Assembly (NCBI RefSeq): GCF_012939955.1
Contig: NZ_SPMY01000053.1
Location: forward strand, 26,846 to 90,845
Length of the DNA stretch: 64,000 bases
Reading direction: 5' to 3'
Source of the DNA: Candidatus Accumulibacter phosphatis
Lineage (GTDB): Bacteria > Pseudomonadota > Gammaproteobacteria > Burkholderiales > Rhodocyclaceae
Numbering within the stretch: the first letter of the stretch is position 1; the number at the start of each line of letters is the position of its first letter. Shown here in pieces: positions 1 through 8,968 of the stretch. Both the position numbers and the translations under genes were made by a program. The notes below the pieces were generated by a model, which was given only the letters and a program-made list of their open reading frames with translations, did not search any database and was not told the origin of the DNA.

Positions 1-525
1 GGTCTCGGCGACATGCTCTTGCTGCCGTGCAATCAGTTGCCGGACCGGGGTCACGACTTGCAGGTGTATGGCCCACCAGTCTTCTTTCAGGAGGTGGGCG
101 ATTGCCGCCATGTCGTTGACGGCGAGAAGACGCTCGAAGTGATCGAGCATTGCCGGCAGTTCAGCCATGCCGCCGTCGATGGTATCGATCAGGTTCTGCT
201 CATCGATGCTGGCCACCGCGGCCATCGTTTGAAGGTAGCGCTGCCAGGCCAGCGGAGCTTCCTTTTGTGCCTCGAGCAGGCTGGTGCGAACCCCGTGGAC
301 GCCAAAATCGTTGTTGAGTACGCCATAAAAGCGCGCCGGCAGGCCGCTAAGCAGCTTGTCGATCTCGATCAGGCGCTGCGTCGGCTCGACTTCTTCGAAC
401 AGCACGCGGCGCAAGCTTTCCTGACCGCGCCAGGTGCCCCACATGCCGACGCCGGTGACAGCGGCCAGCGTCAGGCTGGCAAGCACGATGAGCAGCAGCA
501 GGCCCTGGCGGATACTTAGCTTCAT
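1..525 (-). CDS. Methyl-accepting chemotaxis protein, N-terminal part (cut by window edge)
   Basis: The minus strand is open from an ATG at 525 to the window edge, giving 175 codons with no stop. The protein starts MKLSIRQGLLLLIVLASL, a short basic end followed by one membrane helix (about residues 7-28). A long helical stretch rich in E, Q, R and L follows, as in the four-helix-bundle ligand-binding domain of chemoreceptors. HAMP and signalling domains would lie beyond the window, so they cannot be confirmed. It is divergent from the large kinase at 940, which starts a cluster of signalling genes including a CheB-CheR hybrid; this fits a chemoreceptor. A histidine kinase or cyclase with the same sensor type remains possible. 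Confidence 0.6.
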   Translation of the reverse strand, partial: MKLSIRQGLLLLIVLASLTLAAVTGVGMWGTWRGQESLRRVLFEEVEPTQRLIEIDKLLSGLPARFYGVLNNDFGVHGVRTSLLEAQKEAPLAWQRYLQTMAAVASIDEQNLIDTIDGGMAELPAMLDHFERLLAVNDMAAIAHLLKEDWWAIHLQVVTPVRQLIARQQEHVAET

Positions 526-939
526 TGCTGTGGCGACAAGGAGGGCCTGGCTTGCCGCGGCGACAGAAGCGGCGCTCGCCGCCCGCTTTTCGGGGCCATC
601 CCGGCGCGTATCCGCGGCCCCGCCATTGCACCTGTGTTCAGCATCTTTCTGCGCTCTTTCGGTCATCGCCATGTTGGTCCTGCACTCTATCAGAGAGCGT
701 GGCGCTGGTCACCGCCGCGTTCGCGGCCAGCGCCGCGACCGCTCAGCGGCAGCGCGGAGGACGGTGGCTAAAGGCAGGACAGCGTCGCTGTGCTCCGGGA
801 TGGTCTTTTTGATTCGCTGGCCGTATGCTAGCCCTCTACAGCTAACAAGCTCGCCTAGAGAGAGACGTTCCGGTCGCCGTCCCCGGCAGCGGCTGGTTCC
901 GTCGGGCGCAAGTCCAGACCGGGAAATAACGGCAGAAAG
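526..939. other. Divergent intergenic region
   Basis: These 414 bases lie between the divergent starts of the chemoreceptor (525, minus) and the multi-PAS kinase (940, plus). Open frames here lack codon character and overlap one another. Promoters for both genes must lie here, but I see no -35/-10 pair good enough to call. The last 60 bases are GC-rich and could fold into a leader hairpin. Confidence 0.4.
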
Positions 940-3900
940 ATGACTCAACGCAGCGCTTCCACCGCGGCCTCCCAACCCGTCCCAGCTCCTGGTGCGTGGC
1001 GGCGTGGCTGGCAGCCTGATCCGCGTTTCATCCGTTACCTCGTCGTCGGCATCATGGGCATCAATGTTCTGGTGGCTGCCGCGCTGGTCTATGTCTTGGC
1101 AGACTGGCGGCGCAGCGAGGAGCTGGAATTCCGGTCCCAGGCGATGACCGTCGTTCGCTTGATCAGCAAGGATGTCGAGAGGCAGTACAGCGGAATCGAT
1201 CTCAGTCTGCGGGTCGTTGCCGAGGAGTTTGCCGGGCAGCTGGCCCATGGTCGTCAGCAGTTCGACCGCTGGCTCGAGCGTGTCGGCGACCGGCATCCGG
1301 TGGTAGGCTTCATCTCGATCAGTGATGCCGACGGCCAGATCATCCGCTCGCCTGACGCCAGTGCATCAGGCCGCGTCAACATCTCGGATCGCGAGTATTT
1401 CATCCGCCTGCGTGACAATGCGCAGCTCGGCCTGCAGATCTCGCCGCCGCTGACGGGTCGCATCTCCGGGGAGACGGTGCTGGCGATGGCGCGGCGACTG
1501 AGCGCAAAGGACGCGCCCTTCAGCGGTGTCGCCGTGGCGTCGGTTCCCGTCGACTACCTCAGCAGTACGCTTTTCGGCCTGTTTTCCGAACCGGACAGTA
1601 GCGTCTGGCTCCTGGACTCGGAACTACGCTGGGTCGCGGCGGCCCCCGCCTTGCCGGCCGCGGCGCGGCTCGGAGCACCGCTGACCAGCGGCGCATTGCG
1701 TGACGCCCTGGCGCTGTCGCCGGCGGGTACTGTCCTCGTCAAGAGTGAGGACGGTAGCGAGCAGCTTTTCGCCTACGCACGCAGCGCGACCTATGGCTTC
1801 ACCGCGGTCGTCTGTCAGCCGGCCGCCGTTCCGCTGGCAGATTGGTGGCGGAAAGTCGTCGTGGGCTCCGTCGCCATGGCTCTGTTCGCCTTGCTGAGTA
1901 CGCTCCTCGGCGGGCTGCTCAGCCGCAGCTGGAAGCAGCAGTCGGCGATGACGGCGAGTCTGCTCGAACGCGATGAATGGGTTCGCCAGGCGCAGCAGGT
2001 CGGCGGCCTGGCGCTTTTTTCCTACGATCTTTCCAGCCAGCGCTTTGCCGTCAGCGATGCCCTGTACAGTATCGCCGGTACCAACAGCGAATATCCGCAC
2101 ACTTGGCCGGGCTGGCTGGCGCTGGTCCACCCGGATGACCGCCAGGCACTGGATTTCGCGTTCCGCGGCATCATGCGTGGTGAGCGCGAGGTTCCTGCTG
2201 TCGAGTACCGGATCGTCCGGCCTGCCGACGGCAGTGTGCGCTGGGTGAAAAGCGTCGCCCATCTGCTCAGTGCGCCGGATGCTGCCAGGCAGACGGTTAC
2301 CGGCGCGGTTCTCGACATCACCAGCCAGAAGCTTGACGAGGAGGCGCTGGCGACCAGCGAACAACTGTTCCGCGGTGTTTTCGAGAACGCGATGATCGGC
2401 ATGGCCACCACATCGCCGGAAAAAGGCTGGCTGGGGATCAATCAAACGCTGTGCGATATTCTTGGCTATGAGCACGACGAACTGCAACGCATGACCTGGG
2501 CAGAGCTCACGCACCCGGACGACTTGGCAGTTGACGTCGCGTACTTCAACCGCGTGCTGACCGGCGAAATCGATGCCTACGACCTAGACAAGCGCTTCAT
2601 TCGCAAGAGCGGTGAGATCGTCGATGCCTACATTGCGGTGCGGGCCATTCGCCGGTCCGATCACTCGATCGACCACTTTGTTGCCCTGGTGCAGAACATC
2701 ACCCCCCGCAAGCGCATTGAGGAAAAGCTGCGCGCCAGCGAAGCCGCGCTGAGTGCTGCCGTAGACCAGGCCGCTGCCGGCATTGCCTTCGTCGCGCCCG
2801 ACGGTCGCTGGCTGCGGGTCAATGAGCGCCTGTGTCAGCTGGTCGGCTACTCGCAGACGGAGCTCCTCACCCTGTGTTTCCAGGATATTACCCACCCGGA
2901 CGACCTGGCACTGGATCTGGAACAGCTCGCGCGCCTGCTGCGCGGGGAAATCGACAGCTATACCCTGGAAAAGCGCTACCTTCGCAAGGATGGTCGTTGT
3001 ATCTGGATCAATTTGAGCGTTTCGTTGGTCAGCAATGACGACGGTTCGCCAAGGCACTTCGTGTCGATTATCGAAGACATTGATGCGCGCAAGAATGCCG
3101 AGCAGGATTCTCGCAGCGTGCGTGGGATGTTGAAGAGTTTCCTCGACCACCTGCCCGGCCTGGCCGCCATCAAGGATCAGGAACGACGTATCCTGTTCGC
3201 CAACCGCGGCCTTCAGGCGGCACTGAACCTCTACGGCGAGGAGATCGTCGGCCGTAGCAACCGCGAGCTTTTTTCCGGCGAACTTGGCGAGACGATAGAC
3301 CGCCTCGATCAGCGTGTCCTGGCTTCCGGCGAGACCGAAGTTGCGGAGCTGGCTTACGCTGGGCGGATCTATCAGACGACAAGGTTCACTATCCTGCAGG
3401 ACGACGGCCCCGAGCTGCTTGGCGGCATTGCGCTCGATGTGACGCGTCGCTGCCGCCTGGAACAGCGGACGCAGGCACTGCTCGATATCAACAAACATGC
3501 CGGCACGCTGCCGGAGAAGGAGTTTCTCGCTTACGGAATCGAGAGCATCGAAAAACTGACCGCCAGCGACATCGGCTTCCTGCACTTCGTAAACGACGAT
3601 CAGGAGACTATCGAGCTGTCGACGTGGACCGCCGGCGCGCTCAAGGGCTGCCGCGCAATGTTTGCCAGACACTACCCGATCAGCGAGGCCGGAATCTGGG
3701 CCGATTGTTGCCGCGAGAAGCGTGCGCTGTGCTTCAACGATTACGCCGCGTACGCGGCCAAGCGCGGCTTGCCGGACGGGCATTCGCCGCTGCAGCGGCT
3801 GATCGCGGTGCCGGTCATCGAGCACGGCGCAGTGCGCATGATCGTTGGCGTAGGCAACAGGATTGCTGCCTACGACGACCTGGATGTCGAGACGGTGCAA

Positions 3901-4860
3901 ATGGTCGCCAACGCAGTCTGGAGCGTCGTCCAGCGGGCACGGGCAGAGGCCGCGCTGGCCCGCCGCCTCGCCGAAGTGACCGAACTCAACGGCAAGCTCG
4001 AAGACGCTCATCTGCAGCTCCTGCAGTCGGAAAAGATGTCGGCGATCGGCCAGCTCGCGGCGGGTGTTGCGCACGAGCTCAACAACCCGATCGGCTTCGT
4101 CTATTCCAATCTCGGTACTCTTGCCGAGTACGTCAAAGATCTGCTGGCCATCGATGCTGCCTATGGCCGTGTCGAGGAACAGTTGCCCGCACTGGCAGGT
4201 CCCGGCGTCCTCGACGAAGTCCGCCGGCTGAAGGGAGCGAGCGACCATCCCTATCTCGTCGAAGATCTGCCGAAGCTGATCCAGGAGAGCAAGGAGGGCC
4301 TCGAACGGGTGCACAAGATCGTCCTCGATCTGCGCGACTTCTCGCGTGTCGGCGAAAGCGACTGGCAGTGGACCGATCTCGAGAAAGGCCTGGAGAGCAC
4401 GATCAACATCGTCTGGAACGAACTCAAGTACAAGGCCGACGTCGAGCGCCAGTACACCTCGCTGCCGCCGGTGCGCTGCCTGGCTTCGCAGCTCAACCAG
4501 GTGTTCATGAACCTGCTGGTCAACGCCGCACAGGCCATCGAAACGAGCGGCAAGATCGTCATTCGCACCGGTACAGACGCCGCTTCGGCGGATGCCGCCG
4601 CTGCTGCCGGCTCGGTCTGGGTGGAAGTCGAGGACAGCGGGCGCGGCATGTCGCCGGAGGTCCAGAAACGCTTGTTCGAGCCTTTCTACACCACCAAGCC
4701 GGTCGGCAAAGGGACCGGGCTGGGCCTCTCGATTGCATTCGGGATCGTCGCCAAGCACAATGGTCGTATCGAATTCCGTTCGGAACCTGGTCGCGGTACG
4801 ACTTTTCGCATCACCCTGCCGATCGACGCCAGCCAGGCCGGCGTGGGAACAGGAGCTTGA
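940..4860 (+). CDS. Membrane multi-PAS/GAF sensor histidine kinase
   Basis: A 1306-residue membrane sensor kinase that would phosphorylate itself on histidine and pass the phosphate to a receiver. Order: helix at about 30-52, a Cache-like periplasmic region to about 300, second helix about 302-324, four PAS units (about 345-845; PAS 2 and 3 share the HPDDLA signature), a GAF-like region (about 850-1000), a coiled coil, the HisKA box with GVAHELNNPIGF (His near 1043), then HATPase with the N box (MNLLVNAAQAIE) and GKGTGLGLS. No receiver is fused. The kinase core closely resembles the gene 70 bases downstream, suggesting duplication. The ATG at 940 gives a complete N-terminal anchor. Partner receivers are probably the stand-alone ones at 13.4-15.3 kb (inference). 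Confidence 0.92.
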   Translation: MTQRSASTAASQPVPAPGAWRRGWQPDPRFIRYLVVGIMGINVLVAAALVYVLADWRRSEELEFRSQAMTVVRLISKDVERQYSGIDLSLRVVAEEFAGQLAHGRQQFDRWLERVGDRHPVVGFISISDADGQIIRSPDASASGRVNISDREYFIRLRDNAQLGLQISPPLTGRISGETVLAMARRLSAKDAPFSGVAVASVPVDYLSSTLFGLFSEPDSSVWLLDSELRWVAAAPALPAAARLGAPLTSGALRDALALSPAGTVLVKSEDGSEQLFAYARSATYGFTAVVCQPAAVPLADWWRKVVVGSVAMALFALLSTLLGGLLSRSWKQQSAMTASLLERDEWVRQAQQVGGLALFSYDLSSQRFAVSDALYSIAGTNSEYPHTWPGWLALVHPDDRQALDFAFRGIMRGEREVPAVEYRIVRPADGSVRWVKSVAHLLSAPDAARQTVTGAVLDITSQKLDEEALATSEQLFRGVFENAMIGMATTSPEKGWLGINQTLCDILGYEHDELQRMTWAELTHPDDLAVDVAYFNRVLTGEIDAYDLDKRFIRKSGEIVDAYIAVRAIRRSDHSIDHFVALVQNITPRKRIEEKLRASEAALSAAVDQAAAGIAFVAPDGRWLRVNERLCQLVGYSQTELLTLCFQDITHPDDLALDLEQLARLLRGEIDSYTLEKRYLRKDGRCIWINLSVSLVSNDDGSPRHFVSIIEDIDARKNAEQDSRSVRGMLKSFLDHLPGLAAIKDQERRILFANRGLQAALNLYGEEIVGRSNRELFSGELGETIDRLDQRVLASGETEVAELAYAGRIYQTTRFTILQDDGPELLGGIALDVTRRCRLEQRTQALLDINKHAGTLPEKEFLAYGIESIEKLTASDIGFLHFVNDDQETIELSTWTAGALKGCRAMFARHYPISEAGIWADCCREKRALCFNDYAAYAAKRGLPDGHSPLQRLIAVPVIEHGAVRMIVGVGNRIAAYDDLDVETVQMVANAVWSVVQRARAEAALARRLAEVTELNGKLEDAHLQLLQSEKMSAIGQLAAGVAHELNNPIGFVYSNLGTLAEYVKDLLAIDAAYGRVEEQLPALAGPGVLDEVRRLKGASDHPYLVEDLPKLIQESKEGLERVHKIVLDLRDFSRVGESDWQWTDLEKGLESTINIVWNELKYKADVERQYTSLPPVRCLASQLNQVFMNLLVNAAQAIETSGKIVIRTGTDAASADAAAAAGSVWVEVEDSGRGMSPEVQKRLFEPFYTTKPVGKGTGLGLSIAFGIVAKHNGRIEFRSEPGRGTTFRITLPIDASQAGVGTGA

Positions 4861-4930
4861 GTCCGCGTGGCTTCCCGCCGGCCGGAGTTTCCCGTCGCCG
4901 CGAGCCGATCATCGAGAAAGTAGAGCGTCA

Positions 4931-6455
4931 ATGACATTCATCAACTGGAGTCCGCACTTCGTCACCGGCATCGAGCTCGTTGATCGCCAGCATCATGGCC
5001 TGGTCGACCTGATCAACGCTGTCGCACCGCTGCTGGCGCGCCAGGAGCCGGTCCTGGCCGATGAGGTCGAAATCCTGCTCGATCGTCTCGCAGCGTACGC
5101 GGTGACGCATTTTCGCGATGAGGAGCAGTTGATGGGCGCGGCGGGAATGGGTGCCGCGAGTATCGGCCGGCACGTCACAGCACATCGCGGCTTCGTCGAG
5201 GAAATCGGCATCATGCGCCGCGCGGTCGATGCCAATGGCCAAATCGATGGCGGCCTGTTGCTGCGCTTTCTGGGCAATTGGTTGATCTTTCACATCCTGG
5301 TCGACGATCAACTGATGGCCACGCAACTGCGGCTGATTGCCAGCGGTTTCTCGGCTTGCGAAGCCGCGACGCGGGCAGGGGAAGCAAAGGTAGATTCTGC
5401 GCAGGCGGTGCTCAGCGAAGCGCTGATTGACCTTTTCGGCGTCGTTTCAGCGCGTAACCGCTCGCTGCTTCAGGTCAACGAAGAACTGCAGGCGGCGCGG
5501 AGCACCCTGGTCGGAGTCAACGCCAGTCTCGAAAAAAAAGATTGCGGAACGAACCTGCGCACTGACGACCAGCAATGACGAGTTGCTGCGCGAGCAGGCC
5601 GAACTGCTCAAGGCCATGGAAGCCATCGAGCGGACGCAAGCTCAGTTGCTGCAGTCCGAGAAAATGGCCGCTGTCGGCCAGCTTGCGGCCGGCGTTGCGC
5701 ACGAGATCAACAATCCGGTCGGCTTCGTCAGTTCCAATCTCGGTTCGCTGAAGAACTACGTCGCGCGCCTGTTCGCAGTCGTCGACCTTGCCGTGCCGGC
5801 AGTTGCTGCGCTCGCTGCCGATCATCCGGCGCGATTGGCGGTCGAACAGGCCTGGCGGACGGCGGAAGTGGACTTCCTGCGCGAGGACATCCCGGCGCTG
5901 CTCGCCGAGTCCGCCGAGGGGCTGGAACGGGTGCGCAGGATCGTCGCCGACCTGAAGGATTTTTCGCATGTCCAGGAAGCCGAATGGCAGGACGCCGACC
6001 TCAACCGTGGGCTGGAGAGCACCTTGAACGTGGTCTGGAACGAACTCAAGTACAAGGTAACGATCGTCCGTGACCTCGGCGAGCTGCCGCTGGTGCGCTG
6101 CATTCCTGCGCAGCTCAACCAGGTTTTCATGAATCTGCTGATCAATGCCGGGCAGGCGATCGAGAGTGCTGGAACGATCAGCCTGCGTAGCGGCTTCGAA
6201 GCCGAGCACGCCTGGGTCGAAATCGAGGACAGCGGTGGCGGCATGCCGCCGGAAGTCGTGAAACGGATATTCGAGCCCTTCTTCACCACCAAACCGGTCG
6301 GCAAGGGGACCGGTCTCGGTTTGCCGATTTCCTGGGAAATCGTCCAGCGCCACGCGGGCACGATCAGCGTCAACAGCGAACCAGGGCGAGGGACGTGCTT
6401 CCGCATCCGCTTGCCGCTTGCCGGTCCGCAGCCCGAGCAGGAGGTGAGCGCTTGA
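4931..6455 (+). CDS. Hemerythrin-domain histidine kinase, split by an A8 frameshift
   Basis: The ATG at 4931 opens a bacteriohemerythrin domain with the expected di-iron ligands: His in VDRQHHGL, THFRDEEQL, HVTAHRGF and FHILVDDQL. The frame stops at 5576-5578. The kinase half (coiled coil, GVAHEINNPVGF, MNLLINAGQAIE, GKGTGLGLP) continues in another frame to 6455. The break is a run of eight A (5532-5539). With seven A the reading becomes NASLEKKIAERT and gives one 507-residue protein. Hemerythrin binds O2 or senses redox state at a non-heme di-iron site, so this is probably a soluble oxygen- or redox-sensing kinase. It may be an assembly error, slippage or a real mutation. The next gene overlaps its stop, so it is likely co-transcribed with it. 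Confidence 0.8.
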
Positions 6456-8936
6456 TTCCCGACCCCCCCCCAGGCGTCGATCTACGATGCACTCGGGCTG
6501 ATCGTCATCCGTGTCGATGCCCAACTCAAGGTCTGGTACGTCAATAGCTTCGGCTTGCGTCTGCTCGGTCACAGCCGGCTCGGGCAGGTTTTCCGGTGGC
6601 CATTGACCGAGTTGCTCGGCGCGGATACGCAACGCCCGCCCGAATTCCTCGCCGAGCTGCGCGACATCGGCGCGCACGGTGGAGTTCGCCAGGTGGAAAC
6701 GCCGCTGACGGCCGGTGACGGGAGGCGGCTGTGGATCTCGTGGTCGATTGAACAGCGTGTCGGCGCCGATACCATCCTGGCGCCGATCTTTCTGGTCGGA
6801 ACCGATGTCACGCGCATGCACGAAAGCCTGGAATCGGCATTGCTGTTTCGCGATATCGCGCAGAACAGCCCGCTCTCGATCCTCATCACCGACGCGCGGC
6901 GGAAGATCCTCTTCGCCAATCCCGCCGCTCTGGCGATGAGCGGCTATAGCGCCGAGGAAGTGGTTGGTCGCCAACCTCGGATGTTTCGCTCGGGGCTGAC
7001 CCCGGACGAGACCTATAACGCGATGTGGGCCGCTCATGGCAGCGGTGTCAGCTGGAGCGGTGAGCTGATCAATCGGCGCAAGGACGGCCAGGTGTTCACC
7101 GAGCGACTTTCCATTTCGCCGATCGACGATCACGATGGACAGCTGCGCTTCTACTTCGCGATCGGAGAGGATTCATCGCGACAACGCGAACTCGAGACTC
7201 GGCTGGCGCTGGTGACCCGCAGCGATGCGCTGACCGGGCTGCACAACCGCGTCGGTTTTGTCAACGAACTGGCACGACTGACGCGATGCCCAGCCGTCGC
7301 CACCGCGGCCGCTACGCGCATCGCCGTGGTCCATATCGATATCGATGATTTCGAGAGCATCAATCGCACTTTCGGGCACGAAACGGGCGATCGCCTGCTG
7401 GTCGAGTTCGGCAGGCGGCTCGCCGACAGCGTGCCCGAAGCGGACGCCGTCGCTCGTCTCGGCAACGACGAGTTCGGCTTGCTGCTTAGCGTTCCGGAGG
7501 AGAACTCGGGCGACAGCTATGACGAACTGTCGAGCCTTCTGCTGGCGGCGCTGCGGCCAGCCTTCGTCATCGGCGAGCAAACGTTCGAGGTGAGCTCGTC
7601 GCTCGGCTTCGCCTGCTTCCCTGCCGACGGCAAGGAGCCCGGCGAACTGCTGGCGGGTGCCGCAAGCGCGACGCGAGTTGCCAAGCGCGATGGCGGCAAT
7701 AGTGCTGCCCGTTTCGACGGGCAGCTGAATACGGAAGATTCCGAGCGTCGCCAACTGCTCGTCGAATTGCGCCAGGTCATCGAGAAGCGGCAACTGCTGT
7801 TGCATTATCAGCCGCAGTTGAATCTGCAGACCGGTGCGCTGATCGGTATGGAGGCTTTGCTCCGCTGGCAGCATCCGGAGAAGGGGATGATCCCGCCAGG
7901 TCGATTCATTCCCTGGGCCGAAGAAAGCGGCTTGATCATCGCCATCGGCGAATGGGTGCTCGGCGAGGCCTGCCGTCAGATGCGCGAATGGCTCGACGCC
8001 GGGCTGCCGCCGATCAAGGTGGCGGTCAATCTGTCGGCGCGGCATTTCCGCGTTGCCAACCTCTGCCAGAGCGTTGGCGAGGCACTGGCCAGGTACCAGA
8101 TCGATCCGCAGACGCTCGAACTGGAGATCACCGAAGGGGCGATGATGCTCGATGTCGCGACTTCCACGCGGACCAGCGAAGGGCTCAAGGGTCTCGGCGT
8201 ACGGCTTTCGCTCGACGACTTCGGTACCGGCTATTCGTCGCTTGCCTACCTCTCGCGTTTCCCGATCGATGTCGTCAAGATCGACCAGTCATTTGTTCGC
8301 GATATCACCAGCAATCCGGCCAGCGCCGCGATCGTGCAGGCGATCATCGCCATGTCGCACAAGCTCGGCAAGATTGCGCTTGCCGAAGGCGTCGAGACCG
8401 AGGAACAGATGCACTATCTGCGTCGCTGCGACTGCGACGAGATGCAGGGCTATTTCTTCTCGCGCCCCCTGCCCGCGGAGCAGGTGTCTGCCTTGCGCAG
8501 CGCCGGCAAGCGGCTCGCTTTAGGAAGCAATGCGGATGCTGCGCCGCCGACGGTTCTGCTGGTGGACGATGAGCCGAGCATTCTTTCGGCACTCAATCGC
8601 CTGCTGCGGCGTGAGGGCTATCGGGTTCTCGTCGCCGGTAGCGCCGAAGCCGCCTTCGCGGTCCTGGCGCGCGAGTCGGTGGCGGTGATCCTGTCCGACC
8701 AGCGCATGCCGGTAATGACCGGCACCGAGCTTCTCGCCCGCGTCAAGACACTCTATCCGCAGACGGTGCGCATGGTCCTTTCCGGCTACTCGGAGATTAG
8801 CGCGGTCACTGACGCCATCAACAAGGGCTCGATTCACAAATACCTCAGCAAGCCCTGGGACGATGAGCACCTGAAGAGCGAGATCCGCGACGCCTTTCGC
8901 ACCTGGAGGGAACGCTTTGGCAGGGACGGCGACTGA
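6452..8936 (+). CDS. PAS-PAS-GGDEF-EAL protein with C-terminal receiver; apparent C9 frameshift near start
   Basis: A c-di-GMP turnover protein of about 827 residues. Two PAS units (first at IYDALGLIVIRVDA, second at FRDIAQNSPLSILI) precede a GGDEF domain whose motif reads RLGNDEFG, one residue off consensus. The EAL domain keeps MEALLRW, EITEG, LDDFGTGYSSL, KIDQSF and AEGVETEEQ, so it should be an active phosphodiesterase. A receiver follows (VLLVDDEPSI, SDQRMP, LSKPW). The PAS frame is open from 6456 but lacks a good ATG. A TTG at 6452 overlaps the kinase stop and has AGGAGGT just upstream. Reading from it needs eight C rather than nine at 6463-6471 and gives MIPDPPQASIYDALG. Translational coupling to the kinase is likely. 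Confidence 0.82.
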
Positions 8937-8968
8937 TCGGCGACTGATCAAATACCGCCGCGATGGCT

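Noticed and set aside
850..939. Possible c-di-GMP (GEMM-I) riboswitch before the kinase gene
   Set aside because: GGGCGCAAGTCC vaguely resembles the GACGCAAAGCC core, but the tetraloop receptor and second stem could not be fitted.
434..943. Overlapping plus-strand open frames before the large kinase
   Set aside because: No ribosome-binding site, basic biased composition, and overlap with the chemoreceptor on the opposite strand; shadows of GC-rich sequence.
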